A stretch of 64,000 nucleotides of DNA from the NCBI RefSeq assembly GCF_000166135.1, contig NC_014666.1:6696001-6760000 (forward strand), read 5' to 3'. The stretch is from Pseudofrankia inefficax (lineage in GTDB: Bacteria > Actinomycetota > Actinomycetes > Frankiales > Frankiaceae). Position numbers and translations under genes: made by a program. The notes beneath the pieces were generated by a model. It had not been told where the DNA came from and ran no database searches. It saw only the letters and a list, made by a program, of their open reading frames with translations. Positions 16,667 to 24,751 of this stretch are shown here, piece by piece; the stretch's first letter is position 1, and each line of letters begins with the position of its first letter.

Positions 16667-16680
16667 TGAACGTACACTCC
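16667..16680. promoter_or_regulatory. Class A-like palindrome
   Basis: TGAACGTACACTCC fits the class A consensus at 12 of 14 positions. It can also be read as GAGTG-AACGTA-CACTC. It ends 7 nt before the GTG of the CoA-transferase, so a bound repressor would cover the start region. Confidence 0.45.
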
Positions 16681-16687
16681 TCTACCT

Positions 16688-17932
16688 GTGGAGACTGCTT
16701 TCGGAAGCGTGATCGACGGTGACGGTGGCCGGCCGCGGGGTGGGCCGCTCGCGGGAGTGCGGGTGGTGGAGCTGGCCGGACGAGGGCCAGGCCCGTTCGG
16801 GGTCATGGTGCTCGCGGATCTGGGCGCCGAGGTCGTGCGGGTGGCCCGCGTCGAGGACGTCTCGACTGGGGACGACGAGAGCGCCACCGAGCGAGCGTTG
16901 CGCGGGCATCGGCGTCACGACCTGGTGACCCGCGGGCGGCCGTCGGTAGCGCTCGATCTGAAGCATCCGGACGGGGCCGCGGCGGCCTTGCGGCTCATCG
17001 ACGGCGCCGACGTCGTGGTCGAGGGTTTCCGGCCCGGCGTCGCCGAGCGGCTCGGGCTGGGCCCGGATCTCTGCCTGGACCGCAACCCGCGCCTGGTGTA
17101 CACGCGGATGACCGGGTTCGGCCAGGACGGGCCGTATGCCCGCAGCCCCGGCCACGACATCAACTACGTGGCATTGGCGGGCGCGCTGGAACCGCTGCGC
17201 CGGTCCGGGCAGCCGCCGGCACCGCCGCTCAACCTGCTCGGTGACTACGGCGGCGGCGGCATGCTGCTGGTCGTCGGGGTGCTGGCCGCGCTGGTCGAGC
17301 GCGCCGTGTCGGGACGCGGCCAGGTCGTCGACGCGGCGATGGTCGACGGCGTCGCGCTGCTGACCACGCTGCTGCACGGGATGCGCGCCGAGGGCAGCTG
17401 GGCTGACGACCCGGGGCAGAACATCCTGGGTCTGGCCGCGCCGTTCTACAACGTCTACGAGACCGCCGACGGCCGGCACGTCGCGGTCGGCGCCGGCGAG
17501 CACCAGTTCTACTCCCGGCTCCTGGCGCTCATCGGCCTCGACGACGAAGCCGAGGCGGAGCTGGTCCGCGGGCAGAGCGACCCGGCCACCTGGCCGGCCG
17601 CGCGGGACCAACTCGCCGACGTCTTCCGGACCAGGACCCTGGACGAGTGGTCGAAGCTGCTCGAAAGCACCGACACCTGCTTCACGCCGATACTGACGCC
17701 CGCCGAGGCGGCCCAGCACCCGCACAACGTCGCCCGCGGGACCTTCGTCGACGTCGACGGCGTCGTGCAGCCCGCGCCGGCGCCGCGGTTCAGCCGCACG
17801 CCTTCCGGGCCGGTCAGCCCGCCGGCCGCGGCGGGCGAGCACACCCGCAAGGCCCTGCTGGCCTGGGGTTTCTCCGACACGGAGATCGCTGGACTGCTCA
17901 CCAGCGGTGCCGCGCGCCAGGCCCCGTCGTAG
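16688..17932 (+). CDS. Class III CoA-transferase / alpha-methylacyl-CoA racemase-like protein
   Basis: A 414-aa CaiB/BaiF-family protein. ELAGRGPGPFGVMVLADLGA, the GDYGGGG motif and YNVYETADGR are the racemase signatures, and the catalytic His is kept (SPGHDINYV, His156), unlike the paralogue at 516. It is the better candidate for a true racemase of the branched CoA esters that the acyl-CoA dehydrogenase block would use. No ribosome site is seen before the GTG at 16688, which comes 7 nt after a class A palindrome; a leaderless message or an in-frame start a few codons later is possible. Confidence 0.87.
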   Translation: METAFGSVIDGDGGRPRGGPLAGVRVVELAGRGPGPFGVMVLADLGAEVVRVARVEDVSTGDDESATERALRGHRRHDLVTRGRPSVALDLKHPDGAAAALRLIDGADVVVEGFRPGVAERLGLGPDLCLDRNPRLVYTRMTGFGQDGPYARSPGHDINYVALAGALEPLRRSGQPPAPPLNLLGDYGGGGMLLVVGVLAALVERAVSGRGQVVDAAMVDGVALLTTLLHGMRAEGSWADDPGQNILGLAAPFYNVYETADGRHVAVGAGEHQFYSRLLALIGLDDEAEAELVRGQSDPATWPAARDQLADVFRTRTLDEWSKLLESTDTCFTPILTPAEAAQHPHNVARGTFVDVDGVVQPAPAPRFSRTPSGPVSPPAAAGEHTRKALLAWGFSDTEIAGLLTSGAARQAPS

Positions 17933-17947
17933 GGCGAGGCCGCCGGT

Positions 17948-17983
17948 CCGGGCCGGGATTCGAGAGGCCCAATCCCGGCCCGG
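17948..17983. terminator. Bidirectional terminator hairpin
   Basis: CCGGGCCGGGATT pairs perfectly over 13 bp with AATCCCGGCCCGG across a 10-nt loop, between the convergent CoA-transferase and P450 genes. Confidence 0.8.
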
Positions 17984-17990
17984 CCCTTCG

Positions 17991-19226
17991 CTAGTCGACG
18001 GGCGAGAGCCGAGGGCCCGGGGTGAAGGTGATCGGGACCTCCAGCGGCGCTCGGTTGTAGGTCGAGTGCCAGTGGATGTCGGCGTCCGGCGCGAGCCTGA
18101 TGTCGCGCAGGCGGGTGACGATCTCCTCGACGGCGATGCGCAGGTTCATCCGGGCCAGGTTGGAGCCGGCGCAGCGGTGCGGGCCGGCTCCGAACGCGAT
18201 GTGCCGGTTGCGGGCGCGCTCGGGGTCGAACGTCTCCGGGTCCTCGAACTCGTTCTCGTCATGGTTGGCCGCGGCCCAGTACATGAGGACCTGCTCGCCC
18301 GCCTTGATCGGGCAGCCTCCGACCTCGGTGTCCTTCGTGGCGGTGCGGGCGACGCTGATGAACGAGCTGTCGAGGCGGATCAGCTCCTCGACCGCGTTGG
18401 TCAGCAGGTCGGGCCGGTCACGCAGCAGTTCCGGGATCTCCGGGTGCGCGCAGAACCGCAGCATCGCCATGCCGAGCACGCCGGCGGTGGTGTCGAGGCC
18501 GCCGAGGATGAGCAGGTGGATCGTGCCGATCGCCTCGATGTCGGTGATCGGCCGGCCCTCGATCTCGGCGGCCAGCACGGCGTCGACCACGTCGCCGCGC
18601 GGGCCGGTGCGGCGCCGCTCGGTGATCAGCTCAGAAATCCAGCCGGCCAGCTTGAACAGGGCGTCACGCGCCTCGGGAACCGGCTTGGAGGTCAGCATCG
18701 CCCATTCGTTGACCTGGGCGAGGTCCTCCTTCGGCGCGTGCAGGGCGAAGTCGAAGAACGACAGCCCCGGCAACTGGCGGGCGAATGCGTCCATGAACTC
18801 GCACTCGCCGCGCTCGATGAAATCGTCGATCAGCCGGTTGACCAGGTCGCGGGTGACCTTCTCCCATTCCGCGACGACTACCGGCCGGAAGTAAGGATTG
18901 ATGACGCGGCGGAACTCACGCTGCAGCGGCGGGTCGATCGTGACCGGAAGAATCGTGTGCTGCTCGGTCGCCGCGATCGTGATGCCCTGCGCGGAGGAGA
19001 ACGTCTCCCAGTCCTGCGCGACGCTGAGTACCTCTTCGTAGCCGGTCGCCACCCAGAACCCGCCGTGCTGGTCGCTGTGCGTGACAGGACAGCGGGACCG
19101 GGTCCGGGCCAGCGTCGGGTGGAAGTCGTTGGCCAGCTCGGTCGACTGGTGGTCGAAGTGGTGCTCGACCCAGGCATCGTCGATCGTCGTGCCGACCGGG
19201 CCGGCGGGCGCTGCCGTCGTGTCCAT
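17991..19226 (-). CDS. Cytochrome P450
   Basis: A 411-aa P450 with heme motif FGAGPHRCAGSNLARM (Cys near 352), ELIRLDSSFI as the ExxR-type segment and a classic I-helix GGLDTTAG. The P450 at 52478 is a close paralogue; both have the FMDxFARxxP segment near residue 125. The ATG at MDTTAAPAG follows a GTGAGG ribosome site; two upstream in-frame starts are less likely. It is last in the minus-strand run from 26804 but is preceded by a 108-nt gap with a class A palindrome, so it may have its own promoter. Confidence 0.92.
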   Translation of the reverse strand: MDTTAAPAGPVGTTIDDAWVEHHFDHQSTELANDFHPTLARTRSRCPVTHSDQHGGFWVATGYEEVLSVAQDWETFSSAQGITIAATEQHTILPVTIDPPLQREFRRVINPYFRPVVVAEWEKVTRDLVNRLIDDFIERGECEFMDAFARQLPGLSFFDFALHAPKEDLAQVNEWAMLTSKPVPEARDALFKLAGWISELITERRRTGPRGDVVDAVLAAEIEGRPITDIEAIGTIHLLILGGLDTTAGVLGMAMLRFCAHPEIPELLRDRPDLLTNAVEELIRLDSSFISVARTATKDTEVGGCPIKAGEQVLMYWAAANHDENEFEDPETFDPERARNRHIAFGAGPHRCAGSNLARMNLRIAVEEIVTRLRDIRLAPDADIHWHSTYNRAPLEVPITFTPGPRLSPVD

Positions 19227-19297
19227 CAGGTACCTCACGCTCACGTACGCGGTCATACCGACCGAGGCGGGCCATCTGGGCACAGAATACCAATAAG

Positions 19298-19311
19298 TGA
19301 GCCCTCGTTCA
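19298..19311. promoter_or_regulatory. Class A operator-like palindrome
   Basis: TGAGCCCTCGTTCA, with one mismatch to TRARCG-NN-CGYTYA, lies 72 nt before the P450 start. Confidence 0.5.
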
Positions 19312-19334
19312 TTTCTCGTCGCCGGGGCCCCGGG

Positions 19335-19790
19335 TTACCGTCCGGGCCCGGAGTTCATAGAGACCTCCTCGCCACGCGGGTCGAGCGTTTCGAGCAGGGC
19401 TTTGGTGTCGTGGACGTAGGCCTCGATCTCGAAGATCTGGCCGCCGCGAATCCGGATCATGTCGATCATGGGCAAGACCACCGAGCGGCCGGTGGCGCGG
19501 GCCGTCCACCGGATGACGATCCGCAGGGCGAACAGGTCCGGGGCGCACTGCCAGTACTCGGTGGCCTCGATGCGCTGGTCCCAGTGGGCCCGCATGCCGG
19601 CCTGGACGGCGTGGAAGGAGGCCAGGCCCCGGTGCACCCCGCCGTGCGGGAGTGATTCCGGCTCGACCAGCACGATGTCGTCGGCGAAAACCGTCGCCCA
19701 GCGCTCGGCAGTGCTCGGGTCACTCATCGCGTCCGGGCGCCAGGACGCGGCGAGCACCTCCATCACCTCGGCCGGCGTCAGCTCCGTCAT
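19335..19790 (-). CDS. SnoaL-like / NTF2-fold protein
   Basis: A 151-aa single-domain NTF2-fold protein with a start helix (ELTPAEVMEVLAASW), the LPHGGVHRG loop and a C-terminal sheet (IRIRGGQIFEIEAYVHD). SnoaL-like members act as cyclases, isomerases or dehydratases on small hydrophobic ring compounds. The 144-aa protein at 31537 shares the LPHGG loop, and a third SnoaL-like protein is at 23267. It follows the SDR at 19824 by 33 nt in the long minus-strand operon. No catalytic residue can be assigned with confidence. Confidence 0.75.
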   Translation of the reverse strand: MTELTPAEVMEVLAASWRPDAMSDPSTAERWATVFADDIVLVEPESLPHGGVHRGLASFHAVQAGMRAHWDQRIEATEYWQCAPDLFALRIVIRWTARATGRSVVLPMIDMIRIRGGQIFEIEAYVHDTKALLETLDPRGEEVSMNSGPGR

Positions 19791-19823
19791 GGGGACCTCC
19801 AGAAACGCGCGACAAAGCGTCGC

Positions 19824-20615
19824 TCAGCCCAGGAAGAACTTGCCGCCGTCGTAGGAGATGGTCTGGCCGGTCATGTAGCGGGAGGCCTCGCTCGCGAGGA
19901 AGACCACCGGGCCAGCCACGTCGTCCTCGGTCGCGACGCGCGGGATGAGCTGCAGGCCGAACTCCGGCGTCCCGGTCATCTGCTCCTCGCGCTCCAGCAC
20001 GCCCAGCGAGATCGCCTCGGCCGCCATCGAGCCGACCGACAGCGCGTTCACCCGGATGCCCAGCGGGGCCAGCTCCTTGGCCAGCGACTTCGTCATCGCG
20101 ATGACAGCCCCGCGGGCGGTCCCGTAGTCCAGCCAGTTGCGCACGCCGTACGCGGCCGACGAGGTGTGGTTGACGATGGCCGGCGCCGCCGACTTCGCGA
20201 GTTCGGGGACCGCCGCCTTGCACAGCAGGAACGTGCCGCGGACCATCACCGCCATCGTCGTGTCCCAGTGCTCGACGGTCATCTCCGCGAGTGGCGTGTA
20301 CTTCGTGTCCCGGTAGCGGTTCGGGTTGTTGACCAGCACGTCGAGGCGGCCGAACGTCTCGACGGCGAACGCGACGGCCGCCCGCGCGCTGGCCTCGTCC
20401 GTGACGTCGAGGAGAAAGAACCGGGCGACGCCACCGTCCTTCTCGACGAGGCCGACGGTCTCCTGGCCCGCGTCCGGAAACTGGTCGGCCACGACGACGT
20501 GCGCGCCCGCGGCGGCGAGTCCGCGGGCATAGCCACGACCGGCCGCCTGCGCCGCGCCGGTGACGAGCGCGACCCGCCCGGCGAGCGGGCCGGTCGGCCT
20601 GACCGCGTCGGTCAT
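19824..20615 (-). CDS. SDR-family protein with altered active site (YxxxR)
   Basis: A 263-aa short-chain dehydrogenase fold. The cofactor loop is TGAAQAAGRG. The NNAG motif reads NNPN. The catalytic segment reads DYGTARGA: Tyr164 is present but the conserved Lys is Arg168. The Ser-rich strand NHTSSAAYG is normal. It may be a low-activity or specialised reductase, or bind substrate without normal catalysis. Its ATG overlaps the stop of the Rieske gene (ATGA), so the two are coupled; the likely substrate is the Rieske product. Confidence 0.85.
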   Translation of the reverse strand: MTDAVRPTGPLAGRVALVTGAAQAAGRGYARGLAAAGAHVVVADQFPDAGQETVGLVEKDGGVARFFLLDVTDEASARAAVAFAVETFGRLDVLVNNPNRYRDTKYTPLAEMTVEHWDTTMAVMVRGTFLLCKAAVPELAKSAAPAIVNHTSSAAYGVRNWLDYGTARGAVIAMTKSLAKELAPLGIRVNALSVGSMAAEAISLGVLEREEQMTGTPEFGLQLIPRVATEDDVAGPVVFLASEASRYMTGQTISYDGGKFFLG

Positions 20616-21778
20616 TCCGGAGCCTCGGCGAGAACGCGGCGCAGCGTGCGCGCCATGTGCTGCATCACCGGCTCGTTGCGGCCGAACACCAGGGTCTTCG
20701 GGACGAACGGCGAGCGCAGCCCGAGGCCCGCGCGGGTGGCCATCTCGTAGTCCTCCTTGTCGACGACGGTCTGGCAGGCCCAGCGGACCGCCTCCTCCAG
20801 CTCCTTCGCCTCCTGGTCGGACGCGGGCAGCTCGCGGCGGTAGGCGTAGTGCAGCGCGACCGTCTCGTGCAGGCTCTCCCCCGGATAGATCGTGAAGATC
20901 TCCAGCCGGTCCCCGACCACCGAGAAGCTCAGGTTCGGGAAGAGCCGGTAGTTGAGGTTGATCTGACCGTCGTCGACCGGGCGCCAGTCCTCTTCCGGGA
21001 TCTCCCGCAGCCTGTCGACGGTGCGCATCGTCGACGTCATCAGCGCGTGGTCGCCGTAGAAGTCCGCGACCGAGGTGTTGCTGTAGACCAGCGGGCCGGC
21101 GGTCGCGCGGTGCAATTGGGCGAAGTGGTAGGTCTCGCAGTGGGTGCCCCAGACGACCTTCCAGTTCGTCGCCACGGGGTGCCGGTGGGTCGCGGCGATC
21201 GAGTGCCAGCTCTCGAAGCCGAAGGACGCGAAATGCTCGTCGAGACCGCCGAAGTACTCCTCCAGCGAGAACCGCGCGTCCGGATGCGCCGCCGCGAAGA
21301 TCAGGCCGTGGCGTTCCTGTACCGGCAGCTCGATCAGCCCACGGTCCTCCCGGCGCAGGTCGTTGAAGCCCTCCGACCCGGGCAGGCCGACGAGCTTTCC
21401 CTCAAGGCTGTACGACCAGGCGTGGAACGGGCAGGTGAACCGGCGGGCGGTGCCGCGCCCCGGTTCGACGACCCGGACACCGCGGTGCTGGCACATGTTC
21501 AGGAAGGCGCGAACCCGGCCGTCGTCGTCCCGCGTCAGGAGCATCGGCGTGCCGGTCGCGTCGAACGTCAGCCACGACTCCGGTTCGGGCAGGTCGCCGC
21601 TGAGCCCGACGAACATCGGGTACCGGCTGAACACCAGGCGCCGTTCCCGCTCGAACTGCTCCGGCGAGCGGTAACCGTCGAGCGGTTCCTCCATCGTGTG
21701 TTCGGCCAGGTCGGTGGTCCGCCGGTCGATCAGGTCCAGCGTGCGCCGGCCTAACTCCCGCTGCATCTCAGCATTCAT
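20612..21778 (-). CDS. Rieske non-heme iron oxygenase, alpha subunit
   Basis: A 388-aa oxygenase alpha subunit. The Rieske cluster ligands are C96-x-H98 (CQHRG) and C116-x-x-H119 (CPFHAW). The mononuclear iron ligands are in ETYHFAQLH: His218 and His223, with Glu215 where the bridging Asp usually sits, as in carnitine and choline monooxygenases. It hydroxylates or demethylates an unidentified substrate using electrons from a reductase that is not in this window. No beta subunit is present, so a homotrimer is likely. Paralogue at 31968 with the same ligand positions. Confidence 0.92.
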   Translation of the reverse strand: MNAEMQRELGRRTLDLIDRRTTDLAEHTMEEPLDGYRSPEQFERERRLVFSRYPMFVGLSGDLPEPESWLTFDATGTPMLLTRDDDGRVRAFLNMCQHRGVRVVEPGRGTARRFTCPFHAWSYSLEGKLVGLPGSEGFNDLRREDRGLIELPVQERHGLIFAAAHPDARFSLEEYFGGLDEHFASFGFESWHSIAATHRHPVATNWKVVWGTHCETYHFAQLHRATAGPLVYSNTSVADFYGDHALMTSTMRTVDRLREIPEEDWRPVDDGQINLNYRLFPNLSFSVVGDRLEIFTIYPGESLHETVALHYAYRRELPASDQEAKELEEAVRWACQTVVDKEDYEMATRAGLGLRSPFVPKTLVFGRNEPVMQHMARTLRRVLAEAPE

Positions 21779-21809
21779 TCCGTGTGTCCCGTCATGCCGT
21801 GTGCTCCGT

Positions 21810-23270
21810 TCAGGCCGACGCCAGTTGTGATGCGGCGACGCGGTCGGCCGCCTGGATGCGTTCCGCGTCCCCGGCGACGGCCGTCCCGGCGAAGAACGCG
21901 GTCGACGCGCCGCCGTAGAACCGCACCGCGTTCACACCCGCGAACTCCTCGAACTGGGCCGGCGTGAGAATGCCGTCCTCGACCAGCTCGTAGGCCTCCA
22001 GCAGCGGGTGGGTGAACGACGGGACGTCCCAGTGGCCGAGGTCGGAGCCCATCATCGGGCGCAGCTGGGCGCCGAGCGGGTTCACCCGCCGGTCGTAGGC
22101 GAGGCCGACGAGCGGGTCGTCACCCTCGCAGCCCCAGTAGAAGCTGCGGCAGAACTGGTCCCGGATCTCCTCGACGCTGCCGACCCCGCTGGCCGCGAAG
22201 TCGTCGACCTGGCCGTCGGGGGCGTTGACGCCGGGAATCAGCTGCTCCGGGGCGAACCGGGTGAGCGCCGGCGCGTGCTGCCGGGCCAGCCGGGCGAGCT
22301 GGGCGGCGTCGAACCTGGCCGGGTCGAGCCGGCCGAGGCCGTTCTTCCCGCGTTTCTCGAACCGGGAGACGAGGTCGCCGAAGACCCGGACCCCGCCGGC
22401 GACGCCGCCCTCCAGCAGGGCGATCCGCAGGTCGGGAAAGCGGCTGGTGACCCCGCCGAGGAACAGCGACTTCGCCGTGCCCTCGCCGACCGCCCCGAAA
22501 TGCCCGGCCGCGTAGGAGTAGTTCGACGGGGAGAAATGACCGGTGAACCGGAAACCCGACGAGTGGCAGGACAGCGGCACGTCGAGCTCGACGGCCTTCG
22601 CCCAGAACGGGTCGTAGTCGTGGTCGCTGTCCAGGCCGAAGTTGTCGATCCGCTGCAGCCGGGACCGGTACTCGGGCGGGGCGTCCGCGAAGGCCGGGAT
22701 CGGCCGCCACACGAACGACGGCATCAGCGCGGCCCGCAGGCCGAGCGACACGGCATGCTCCAGCGCCGCGATCCCCTCGTCCGGGGTGTGCGCGGGAATG
22801 AGCGCGACCGGGGCCAGCCTGTCCCGGTAGGGGGCATAGGCCTGCGCGACGTACTCGTTGTAGAGCCTGGCCAGCCCGACCCGGGTCTCCTCGCGTTCCA
22901 TTCCCAGCAGCACCATGCCGCGGGACGGATAGACCACCGCGAAGTCGATGCCGGCCTCACCGAGCCGTTCGTGGTACAGCGACGGCATCGCGACGGTCGC
23001 GTAGTCGAGGGTGTCGCTCGGCGTCCACCAGACCGGCCGCGCCGAGAGATGCAGCCGCCGGCGCTCGGCGAGCGCCGGGACGTGCTCGCCCGCGCCGTCC
23101 GCCAGGCCGACGGCCCGCACGGCCGGGTCATCCAGCAGCTGACCGCCTCCGTTGTCCCGGACGAACTCGGCGAACGCGACGCTGATCTCGACGTGGTGGG
23201 CGTCGGCGTCGATGACGACGTGCCCGAGCGACTCCCGGACCTTCCGGGCGCTGCCCTCGTGGCCGGTCAC
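21810..23270 (-). CDS. Amidohydrolase-2 family protein
   Basis: A 486-aa metal-dependent TIM-barrel enzyme, longer than its three paralogues here. The metal motif is D23-x-H25 in IDADAHHVEIS, the middle His is in LSCHSSGF and the late Asp in GSDLGHWDVPS. Possible roles are decarboxylation or hydrolytic ring opening. The GTG start overlaps the stop of the SnoaL-like gene (GTGA); a much longer in-frame upstream extension has no recognisable sequence. The Rieske oxygenase follows 31 nt later. Confidence 0.85.
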   Translation of the reverse strand: MTGHEGSARKVRESLGHVVIDADAHHVEISVAFAEFVRDNGGGQLLDDPAVRAVGLADGAGEHVPALAERRRLHLSARPVWWTPSDTLDYATVAMPSLYHERLGEAGIDFAVVYPSRGMVLLGMEREETRVGLARLYNEYVAQAYAPYRDRLAPVALIPAHTPDEGIAALEHAVSLGLRAALMPSFVWRPIPAFADAPPEYRSRLQRIDNFGLDSDHDYDPFWAKAVELDVPLSCHSSGFRFTGHFSPSNYSYAAGHFGAVGEGTAKSLFLGGVTSRFPDLRIALLEGGVAGGVRVFGDLVSRFEKRGKNGLGRLDPARFDAAQLARLARQHAPALTRFAPEQLIPGVNAPDGQVDDFAASGVGSVEEIRDQFCRSFYWGCEGDDPLVGLAYDRRVNPLGAQLRPMMGSDLGHWDVPSFTHPLLEAYELVEDGILTPAQFEEFAGVNAVRFYGGASTAFFAGTAVAGDAERIQAADRVAASQLASA

Positions 23271-23638
23271 TGCTCGGGGCTTTCGATGAACACGAGCATC
23301 GTGGCGATCTTCCCGTTCTCGATCCGGATGAGGTCGCAGCCGATCGCGACGGTGGTCGGGAACGTCCAGCGGACGAAGCCCCGGCTCCAGCCGTGGTGCG
23401 TATCGGGCGGGCGGGCAAGCGTGACGGTGACCCCGGCGGGCCAGTCGGCGGTGTAGGCGGTGACGTGCTCGGCGAGGGCCTGGCGGCCGCGGACCACCGG
23501 CCGCTCGTCCGGCGGGATGAACTCGACGTCGGCGGTACAGCAGGCGGTGAACCGGCGCAGCCGCTCGGCTGGGTCCCTGGTCACCCAGGCGGCGCCCCAC
23601 TCGGCGAACAGCTCCTGCGGCGTCAGCGACCCGGCCAT
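23267..23638 (-). CDS. SnoaL-like / NTF2-fold protein
   Basis: A 123-aa compact NTF2-fold protein: start helix MAGSLTPQELFAEWGAAWV, the DVEFIPPDERPVVRG loop and the C-terminal strand DLIRIENGKIATMLVFIESP. The family includes ring cyclases and isomerases. It sits between the SDR at 23643 (4-nt gap) and the amidohydrolase (4-nt overlap) and probably shares their pathway. Confidence 0.72.
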   Translation of the reverse strand: MAGSLTPQELFAEWGAAWVTRDPAERLRRFTACCTADVEFIPPDERPVVRGRQALAEHVTAYTADWPAGVTVTLARPPDTHHGWSRGFVRWTFPTTVAIGCDLIRIENGKIATMLVFIESPEQ

Positions 23639-23642
23639 GCCG

Positions 23643-24509
23643 TCAGCCCGCCTGGCGCTGACGAAGGGAGGCCAGCGCGACCGCGGGCAGCGTGACGCTG
23701 GCGCCGCCGTCCGCGGCGAGCACCTGGCCGGAGATCCAGCTCGACTCGTCGCTGGCGAAGAACAGCGCGGCGTAGGCGATGTCCCAGCCGGTGCCGTGGG
23801 TGACGGTCCCGAGCGGCAGGACGGCGGCCGCGGTCTTCTGGATCTCGCCGAGGTCCTGGCCGAGCTTCTCGGCGGCACCCTGGGTACGAGGCGTCTGCAC
23901 GGAGCCGGGGACGACGACGTTGACCCGGATGCCCTGCGGCCCGTGCGCGGCGGCCATCTCCTGGGACAGCGAGATCATGCCGCCCTTGGCCGCCGAGTAG
24001 GCGGCGAAGCCGATCGCCCGCAGCGCGCCGATCGAGGAGATGTTGACGACCGATCCGCCGCCCGTCGCGGCCATCGCCGGGATGGCGAACCGGGAGACCT
24101 GGTAGACCGACTTCAGGTTGATCCGCAGCAGGTCGTCCCAGCTGTCCTCGGTCGTGTCGAGGATGCTGCCCGGGCGGGAGACCCCGACGTTGTTGACCAG
24201 CACGTCGAGCCGGCCGAAGCTGTCGAGCGCCGCCTGGGTGAAGCGCTCCGCGTCGGCCGCGACCGTGACGTCGCCGGCGACGACGACCGCCGCCCCGCCG
24301 AGCTGCTCGATCTCCTTGCGGGTGACTTCGGCGCGGTCGGGCTCGTTGTCGACGAGCACGACCGAGGCGCCGTGGCGGGCCAGCAGCAGGGCGGTCGCCT
24401 TGCCGGTGCCGACGCCCGGCCCGGGCACCTGGCCGCCGCCGGTCACGATCGCCACCTTGCCGGCGACCCGGCCCTCGCCGCCGGTCGGGCGCCCTTCGGG
24501 AGCCGCCAT
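23643..24509 (-). CDS. SDR-family oxidoreductase with expanded cofactor loop
   Basis: A 288-aa short-chain dehydrogenase with VNISSIGALR, Tyr and Lys in YSAAKGG, and NNVG. The glycine loop is long: TGGGQVPGPGVGTGKAT in place of TGxxxGIG, with several extra residues. The dinucleotide site may therefore accept an unusual cofactor or orientation; this is inference. It lies directly after the lipoyl protein (2-nt gap). Confidence 0.88.
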   Translation of the reverse strand: MAAPEGRPTGGEGRVAGKVAIVTGGGQVPGPGVGTGKATALLLARHGASVVLVDNEPDRAEVTRKEIEQLGGAAVVVAGDVTVAADAERFTQAALDSFGRLDVLVNNVGVSRPGSILDTTEDSWDDLLRINLKSVYQVSRFAIPAMAATGGGSVVNISSIGALRAIGFAAYSAAKGGMISLSQEMAAAHGPQGIRVNVVVPGSVQTPRTQGAAEKLGQDLGEIQKTAAAVLPLGTVTHGTGWDIAYAALFFASDESSWISGQVLAADGGASVTLPAVALASLRQRQAG

Positions 24510-24511
24510 CG

Positions 24512-24751
24512 TCAGTCTCCTTCGATCAGCGCGAGCGCGGTGAAGACCGGCACGGTCTCCTCCGGCTGGACCAGGATCTTCGACAGCAGGCCGGTCGCCG
24601 GGGCGACGACGACGACGGTGGTCTTCTCCGCCTCGATCTCGGCGATCTCCTCGTCCTCCGTCACCGCGTCGCCCTCGTTCTTGAACCAGGCCAGCACGGT
24701 GCCCTCCGTCATCCCCATGCCGAACTGGGGCAGGTTCACCTCGGTGGTCAT
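24512..24751 (-). CDS. Stand-alone lipoyl (biotinyl/lipoyl-attachment) domain protein
   Basis: A 79-aa protein that is a single lipoyl domain: MTTEVNLPQFGMGM at the N-terminus and IEAEKTTVVVVAP in the hairpin, with Lys43 as the attachment site. In 2-oxoacid dehydrogenases this domain is the N-terminus of the E2 acyltransferase; here there is no E2 core. It overlaps the E1 beta stop (ATGA), so it is made with E1. It probably carries the acyl group from E1 and hands it to a separate acyltransferase or to CoA; this is inference. Confidence 0.82.
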   Translation of the reverse strand: MTTEVNLPQFGMGMTEGTVLAWFKNEGDAVTEDEEIAEIEAEKTTVVVVAPATGLLSKILVQPEETVPVFTALALIEGD

